Position numbers and translations under genes: made by a program. DNA of 64,000 nucleotides from Streptomyces rhizosphaerihabitans (GTDB taxonomy: Bacteria > Actinomycetota > Actinomycetes > Streptomycetales > Streptomycetaceae), in NCBI RefSeq assembly GCF_025399795.1, contig NZ_JAODTZ010000015.1, positions 113,640-177,639 of the forward strand, in the 5' to 3' direction. This document shows, piece after piece, positions 59,519 to 64,000 of the stretch; the stretch's first letter is position 1, and each line of letters starts with the position of its first letter. The notes beneath the pieces are model-generated. The model was given only the letters and a program-made list of their open reading frames with translations, ran no database searches and was not told the origin of the DNA.

Positions 59519-60472
59519 ATGACATCTTCCGAGACGGCTCACCCCGGCCCCGCGCGCTCGGGGCGGGTGCGGTTCGCGACGTTCAACGTGCTGCACGGCC
59601 GGACGCTGGTGGACGGCAGACCCGTTTCCGTCCGGGTGGCGGGCGGCCCCGAGGTGCCGCTCGTCCGGGCCGTCGCGTCGCTGGACGCCGATGTGGTGGC
59701 GCTCCAGGAAGTGGACCGGCTGCAGGAACGCTCCGGCGGAGTGGACCAGGCGTCCGCAGCGGCCGTGGGGTCCGACGCGCCGCACTGGCGTTACGCGTCC
59801 GCGTTCCACGGCATGGCGAAGGCGGGCGGCGGCTGGGTCCCGGAACCGTCCGAACCCGGTCTGCGGGTGTACGGCCCGCGCGAGACCGAGGCGGGCGACG
59901 GTACCCCTTCGCACGGCATCGCTCTGCTCTCCCGGCTGCCCGTACGGCACTGGAGGGCACGGCGGCTGGCTCCGGCGCCGGTCCCCATGCCGCTGCGGAC
60001 GCCCGGCCGCCCCGGACTCACCGTGTCCAGGGACCAGCCCCGGGCGGCGCTGGCCGCCGTCCTGGAGGGGCGCCACGGGCCGTTCACCGTGGTGGCGCTG
60101 CACCTGTCGTTCGTGCCCGGCTGGAACATCCGCCAGTTGCTCACCGTCCGCGCCTGGATCGCCGACCTGCCCCGGCCCCAGGTGCTTCTCGGCGACTTCA
60201 ACCTGCCCGGCGCGCTTCCGCGGGCCGTCCTCGGCGCGCCCGGACCGGGCGGCGGCAGAAGACTCAGCCGGACCCGGCCGGGAAACACCCGGCCGCTGCC
60301 GCACGGCTGGCGGGACCTGGCCCGTACGCCCACCTATCCGGCGCACCGTCCGCTCGTCCAGCTGGACCACGTACTCGCCACCGGAATCGAGGCGGGCGCG
60401 GTCTGCGGTGTGCACGTGCCGAGCACCCCGATCTCGGATCACCGGCCCCTGGTCGTCGAACTGCCCGTGTGA
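59519..60472 (+). CDS. Endonuclease/exonuclease/phosphatase (EEP) family protein
   Basis: The 317-residue protein has the EEP fold: RFATFNVLHGRTL (Asn ligand), DADVVALQEVDRL (metal-binding Glu), TVVALHLSFVPGWN, VLLGDFNLPG (Asp-x-Asn), LDHVLA and the catalytic SDHRPLVVEL. It could act on DNA, a nucleotide or a phospholipid head group; no signal peptide is seen, so it is cytosolic. The ATG lies 46 bases after the M56 stop on the same strand, so read-through from the BlaI-M56 pair is possible. Confidence 0.88.
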   Translation: MTSSETAHPGPARSGRVRFATFNVLHGRTLVDGRPVSVRVAGGPEVPLVRAVASLDADVVALQEVDRLQERSGGVDQASAAAVGSDAPHWRYASAFHGMAKAGGGWVPEPSEPGLRVYGPRETEAGDGTPSHGIALLSRLPVRHWRARRLAPAPVPMPLRTPGRPGLTVSRDQPRAALAAVLEGRHGPFTVVALHLSFVPGWNIRQLLTVRAWIADLPRPQVLLGDFNLPGALPRAVLGAPGPGGGRRLSRTRPGNTRPLPHGWRDLARTPTYPAHRPLVQLDHVLATGIEAGAVCGVHVPSTPISDHRPLVVELPV

Positions 60473-60591
60473 CGGGGCCGCGCGGCCGCTGCGCTCCCGG
60501 GCTGCCCGGACGGCCGGCAGGCCACCCGCGCACTCCGCCCCGGCCGTATGCGCCGGCTCAGCTCCCACGTGCCGGGGTCGCCGCCGCCCGC

Positions 60592-60720
60592 TCGGCCCGG
60601 TGCGCCCCGTAGGCCGTTGGCCTCCGGCCCTGTGAGTCAAAGGGCGCGCCGTCCGTTCGGCCCGGTGCCTCCGTTGACCGTTGTCCGCCCGGCCCTGTGA
60701 GTCAGGGGCGCGGCGCCCCG
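60592..60720. repeat. Two tandem 65-bp units in a gene-free gap
   Basis: Two imperfect units begin TCGGCCCGGTGC at 60592 and 60657; each contains GGCCCTGTGAGTCA and GGGCGCG. They fill the middle of the 60473-60828 gap between the convergent EEP and macrodomain genes. Nothing else is seen there. Confidence 0.75.
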
Positions 60721-60828
60721 CCCGCTCCCACTGCGCCCCGGCAACCCCGGCAACCCCGAGAAGCGTGTGGTCGCGCGCCCGGGGTCTGCCCCGGTTCGTT
60801 CAGGCGGCTGTGTCCCGCGTCCGGCCCG

Positions 60829-61338
60829 TCAGCGCAGCTGCCCGGCGAACGCGTCGTACGCCCGTTCGTCGAAGAGCACGAACCGGACCTCCTCGACGTC
60901 GGTCCTCGCGGCCCGGACGGTCTCCACGGCGATGCGCGCCGCGTCGTCCATCGGCCAGCCGTAGATGCCCGCGGAGACGGCGGGGAAGGCGACGGTACGG
61001 GCGCCGAGCTCGTCGGCGACCCGCAGCGACTCCCGGTAGCACGAGGCCAGCAGCTCCGACCGGTCCTCCGCCTGCGCATAGCGAGGACCCACGGTGTGGA
61101 TCACCCAGCGGGCGTCGAGCTCACCCGCCGTCGTGGCGATCGCCCGGCCGGTCGGCAGCCCCTTGCCGTAGTGGCCGGCGCGCAGCTCGCGGCACTCGGC
61201 GAGGATCGCCGGGCCGCCTCGGCGGTGGATGGCCCCGTCGACACCTCCGCCGCCGAGCAGCGACGAGTTCGCCGCGTTGACGACGGCGTCGACGCTCTGC
61301 CGGGTGATGTCGCCCTGGACCAGCGTGATCGTGGTCAT
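60829..61338 (-). CDS. Macrodomain protein (ADP-ribose binding/hydrolysis)
   Basis: The 169-residue protein is a stand-alone MacroD-type domain: LVQGDITRQSVDAVVNAANS, LLGGGGVDGAIHRRGGP, GRAIATTAGELDARWVIHTVG and AFPAVSAGIYGWP. The Asn in NAAN and the GGGVDGAIH loop match active O-acetyl-ADP-ribose or mono-ADP-ribosyl hydrolases. It is translationally coupled to the oxidoreductase upstream on the same strand (ATGA overlap at 61335-61338). Confidence 0.95.
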   Translation of the reverse strand: MTTITLVQGDITRQSVDAVVNAANSSLLGGGGVDGAIHRRGGPAILAECRELRAGHYGKGLPTGRAIATTAGELDARWVIHTVGPRYAQAEDRSELLASCYRESLRVADELGARTVAFPAVSAGIYGWPMDDAARIAVETVRAARTDVEEVRFVLFDERAYDAFAGQLR

Positions 61339-62753
61339 GACTCTCTCAGCCTCCTCCAGACGGCCTTCGCCGCGTTGTGCCCCGACATGCCGTGCACACC
61401 GGGACCGGGCGGGGTGGCCGAGGAGCACAGGAAGACGGCGGGGTGCGGGGTGTTGTACGGGAGCAGGGACAGCCTGGGGCGGAGCATGAGCTGGAGTCCG
61501 GAGGCGGCACCGCAGGCGATGTCGCCGCCCACGTAGTTGGCGTTGCGGGCGGCGAGTTCGGATGGTCCGGCGGTCGCGCGGGCCAGTACGCGGTCACGGA
61601 AGCCCGGCGCGAAGCGCTCCAGCTGGCGCTCGATCGCGTCGGTGAGGTCTCCGGTCCAGCCGTTCGGGACATGGCCGTACGCCCAGAAGACCTGTTTGCC
61701 CTCGGGAGCCCGGGACGGGTCCATGACGCTCGGCTGCACGGTGATCAGGAACGGCGCGTCGGGTGCCCGGCCCTCGCGCGAGGCCGCCCGCAGCGCGGTT
61801 CCGATCTCCGCACTGCTCGCCCCGACCTGCACCGTCCCGGCGACCCGGGCCTTCTCGGCGGTCCAGGGCACGGGCCCGTCCAGCGCGTAGTCGATCTTGA
61901 AGGCGCCCGCGCCGTACCGGTAGCCCTCGTAGTACCGCCCGAAGCCCGCGATACGGGCCAGCGCCTTGGGCGAGGTGTCGAAGACGTACGCGCGCGCGGG
62001 AGGCAGATCGTCCAGGCGCTTGACCTCGTAGTCGGTGTGGACGGTGCCGCCGAGGTCCTTGAGATACGCGGTGAGCGCGTCCGAGATGGACTGGGAGCCC
62101 CCGCGCGCCACGGGCCAGCCCCGGGCGTGCGCGGCCAGCGCGAAGACCAGGCCGACGGCGCCCGTCGCGACACCGTCCAGCGGCGCCATGACGTGCGCCA
62201 CCAGACCGGCGAACAGGGCTTTGGCCCGCTCGTCGCGGAAGCGGCGCATCAGCCAGGTCGACGGCGGCAGCCCGGCCAGACCGAAACGGGCGAGGGTGAC
62301 GGGATCCCGGGGCAGCGCGGTCAGCGGCAGTGACATGAAGTCGTGCGCCAGGGTGTCCCACTTGCTCAGGAACGGCGCGACGAGCCTGCGGTACGCGCCT
62401 GCGTCGCGCGGCCCGAAGGAAGCCGCCGTCTCGGCCACCGACCGCGAGAGCACCGCCGCCGAGCCGTCGAGGAACGGGTGCGCCATGGGGAGCTCGGCGT
62501 GCAGCCACTCCAGGCCGTACCGCTCCAGGGGCATCGCCCGGAAGGCGGGCGAGTTGATGCCCAGCGGATGCGCCGCGGCACACGGGTCGTGCCGGAAACC
62601 GGGCAGGGTCAGCTCTTCGGTGCGCGCTCCCCCGCCCACCGTGTCGCGGGCCTCGAAGACGGCTACGGAGAAGCCCCGGCGGGCCAGCTCCACGGCAGCC
62701 GTCAGTCCGTTCGGCCCCGCACCCACCACGACCGTATCGAGCATCGACGGCAC
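61335..62753 (-). CDS. PYROXD2-like / phytoene desaturase-family FAD oxidoreductase
   Basis: The 472-residue flavoprotein opens with VVVGAGPNGLTAAVELARRGF and FEARDTVGGGARTEELTLPG (FAD motif). It has GGSQSISDALTAYLKDLGG in the middle and closes near YVGGDIACGAASG and PGPGVHGMSGHNAAKAVWRRL. This pattern matches the PYROXD2-type branch of the carotenoid desaturase family, common in actinobacteria and unrelated to pigment synthesis; the substrate is unknown. GTG at 62753 follows AAAGGAG by seven bases. Confidence 0.88.
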   Translation of the reverse strand: MPSMLDTVVVGAGPNGLTAAVELARRGFSVAVFEARDTVGGGARTEELTLPGFRHDPCAAAHPLGINSPAFRAMPLERYGLEWLHAELPMAHPFLDGSAAVLSRSVAETAASFGPRDAGAYRRLVAPFLSKWDTLAHDFMSLPLTALPRDPVTLARFGLAGLPPSTWLMRRFRDERAKALFAGLVAHVMAPLDGVATGAVGLVFALAAHARGWPVARGGSQSISDALTAYLKDLGGTVHTDYEVKRLDDLPPARAYVFDTSPKALARIAGFGRYYEGYRYGAGAFKIDYALDGPVPWTAEKARVAGTVQVGASSAEIGTALRAASREGRAPDAPFLITVQPSVMDPSRAPEGKQVFWAYGHVPNGWTGDLTDAIERQLERFAPGFRDRVLARATAGPSELAARNANYVGGDIACGAASGLQLMLRPRLSLLPYNTPHPAVFLCSSATPPGPGVHGMSGHNAAKAVWRRLRES

Positions 62754-62908
62754 CTTCGGACTCCTTTGTCAGCCGACGGCCACTGAGGATCAGGATATGC
62801 CGGAGGACTGACAGCCTTGACGGCACGGGGCGTTGGAAGACAGCGCTCCGCAACCGCGTGCCGACCGCCGGACGGGGCCGGAACCCTCGCGGGCCGCGGA
62901 GCTCCCGC

Positions 62909-63775
62909 TCAGGCCCTGACCGCCACCTGTTCGGGCTGTGCCGCCAGCAGGGCCGCCACCCGGCGGGCCGTGGCCCCGTCCCGGGCCGCCGTGAACGGCA
63001 GCGCGTTGCCCCCCGTGACACGGAACGGCTCGCCGCGGAGCGTCAGATGGGCGCCGCCCGCCTCCTCGACGAGCAGCAGTCCCGCCGCGTGATCCCATGC
63101 CGCCTCCCACGAGAAGGCCACCGCGTCCAACTCGCCGCGGGCGATGGCCAGATATTCCAGGCCGGCCGAGCCGCACGGGCGCGGGACGACGCCCTCGACG
63201 CGCAGGCCCAGGAGCGCACGCTTCTGCTCGTCCGTGGTGTAGTCGGGATGGGAGGTCGCTATGTCGAGGTCACGGCCCGGTTCGGGCGAACCGGAGCGCA
63301 GCGGCACGCCGTCGAGCACGGCGCCCCGGCCCCGGACGGCGATGGCGAACTCGTCGCGCGCGGGCGCGTATGTCCACGAAGCGTGCACCACGCCGTCCAG
63401 CACGAGCGCGACCAGTGTGCAGAACCCGGAGTCGCCGTGCACGAACTGCCGGGTGCCGTCGACGGGGTCGACGATCCAGACCGGCGCCGTGCCGCGGATC
63501 GCCTCGTAGCTCGCCGGGTCGGCGTGCACCGCCTCCTCGCCGACCACGACCGAGCCGGGCAGCAGCGCGGTGAGGGCCTCGGTGAGGTACTTCTCGGCCA
63601 GGCGGTCGGCGTCCGTCACGAGGTCGTGCGGGCCGGACTTCTGGTCGATCTCGTGCGCGGCGAGCTGCCGGAACCGGGGCATGATCTCGGCGGCGGCGGC
63701 CTTGCGGATGGCGTGTTCCACGTCCGACGTGCGGTGTGCGAGAAACTCGTCGATGGTTTCGATTTCTTCGATCAT
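62909..63775 (-). CDS. Inositol monophosphatase-family protein
   Basis: The 288-residue protein is a lithium-sensitive-type sugar phosphatase. Metal and substrate motifs are VVVGEEAVHA, PVWIVDPVDGTRQFVHG and SWEAAWDHAAGLLLVEEAGG. Substrates in this family include inositol-1-phosphate, histidinol phosphate and 3'-phosphoadenosine; none is indicated by context. ATG at 63775 follows CATGGAG. It is 155 bases upstream of the oxidoreductase gene on the same strand. Confidence 0.92.
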   Translation of the reverse strand: MIEEIETIDEFLAHRTSDVEHAIRKAAAAEIMPRFRQLAAHEIDQKSGPHDLVTDADRLAEKYLTEALTALLPGSVVVGEEAVHADPASYEAIRGTAPVWIVDPVDGTRQFVHGDSGFCTLVALVLDGVVHASWTYAPARDEFAIAVRGRGAVLDGVPLRSGSPEPGRDLDIATSHPDYTTDEQKRALLGLRVEGVVPRPCGSAGLEYLAIARGELDAVAFSWEAAWDHAAGLLLVEEAGGAHLTLRGEPFRVTGGNALPFTAARDGATARRVAALLAAQPEQVAVRA

Positions 63776-63840
63776 GGCTCCATGACAGCACGCGCCACTG
63801 ACAATCCCCACCCCTCCGGGGTACTCAGGGTGGAATCACC

Positions 63841-64000
63841 ATGAATTCCCGGGGCGGGACGATCACTGGCACCGAGCCAGCGATCACGACCGCGGCGAGA
63901 CCGTCCGGCAGGCCGCCGGGAAACCGTCGGGCCCGCCGTCGGGAGGCTGCCGAGCGACCCGCTGGGAGAGCGTCGGGCCGACCGGGAAACGGCCAGGCCG
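63841..64000 (+). CDS. Possible gene start, cut by the window end
   Basis: An ATG preceded by CAGGGTGG opens a frame that is free of stops for all 53 remaining codons. The product is rich in Gly, Arg and Pro (MNSRGGTITGTEPAITTAAR onward), as in the disordered N-terminus of many streptomycete proteins. It could also be chance in such G/C-rich DNA. No domain is visible. Confidence 0.35.
   Translation, partial: MNSRGGTITGTEPAITTAARPSGRPPGNRRARRREAAERPAGRASGRPGNGQA

Noticed and set aside
61335..62753. Carotenoid biosynthesis (phytoene desaturase).
   Set aside because: The protein fits the PYROXD2-like branch, and no crtB, crtE or other pigment genes are nearby.

Overview
The window looks like chromosomal DNA from a Streptomyces or very close relative. 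It has very high G+C, strong G/C at third codon positions, many GTG starts and GTGA/ATGA start-stop overlaps. It also carries a complete ethylmalonyl-CoA gene run followed by psd and pssA, an arrangement I know from streptomycetes. Most of it is ordinary, well-packed coding sequence. The clearly accessory part is about 39.2-43.6 kb. No rRNA, tRNA, CRISPR array or intact mobile element was found.

Layout: 0-7.7 kb holds a drug exporter cut by the window edge, an SRPBCC protein, a radical SAM protein, a secreted peptidase-like hydrolase, a Rid protein, a GNAT acetyltransferase and a HEAT-repeat protein. 8.0-17.4 kb is the acetyl-CoA assimilation block: a tandem 3-hydroxyacyl-CoA dehydrogenase, a TetR regulator, then ccr, ethylmalonyl-CoA mutase, a malyl-CoA lyase-type enzyme, a MaoC hydratase and an acyl-CoA dehydrogenase. 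Together these take crotonyl-CoA through ethylmalonyl-, methylsuccinyl-, mesaconyl- and methylmalyl-CoA to glyoxylate and propionyl-CoA. 17.5-19.1 kb is psd-pssA (phosphatidylserine and phosphatidylethanolamine synthesis). 19.2-24.2 kb is a complete branched-chain amino acid-type ABC transporter, divergent from a PucR/CdaR-type regulator with a perfect dyad between them.

25.7-39.2 kb holds glycerate kinase, an ADP-ribosylglycohydrolase, a NUDIX protein, and a group of small stress-associated families (SHOCT, DUF7144, DUF6325, GAP). Then come YihY, the coupled GMC oxidoreductase-DUF2252-GH15 genes, and a ClC channel that overlaps the GH15 gene tail to tail. 39.2-43.6 kb has an RHS core fragment, a DUF6193 protein, small orphan genes and a Sir2 deacylase. 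It ends in a truncated IS1182-type transposase that cuts a ferredoxin reductase gene, whose partner ferredoxin has an in-frame amber codon.

43.7-48.7 kb holds a membrane protein, a glycosyltransferase pair and an Ada-type DNA alkylation repair operon (AdaA-AlkA fusion plus Ogt). 49.1-59.5 kb is the most interesting stretch. Two BlaI-M56 regulator-protease pairs point outward from a block of membrane lipid and envelope genes: DedA, PAP2, a two-component system, a DUF347 protein, an LPG-synthase-like protein and a polytopic glycosyltransferase. TAC...GTA dyads sit at both ends of the block. The window closes with an EEP nuclease/phosphatase, a macrodomain protein coupled to a PYROXD2-like oxidoreductase, an inositol monophosphatase-like protein and the start of a possible further gene.
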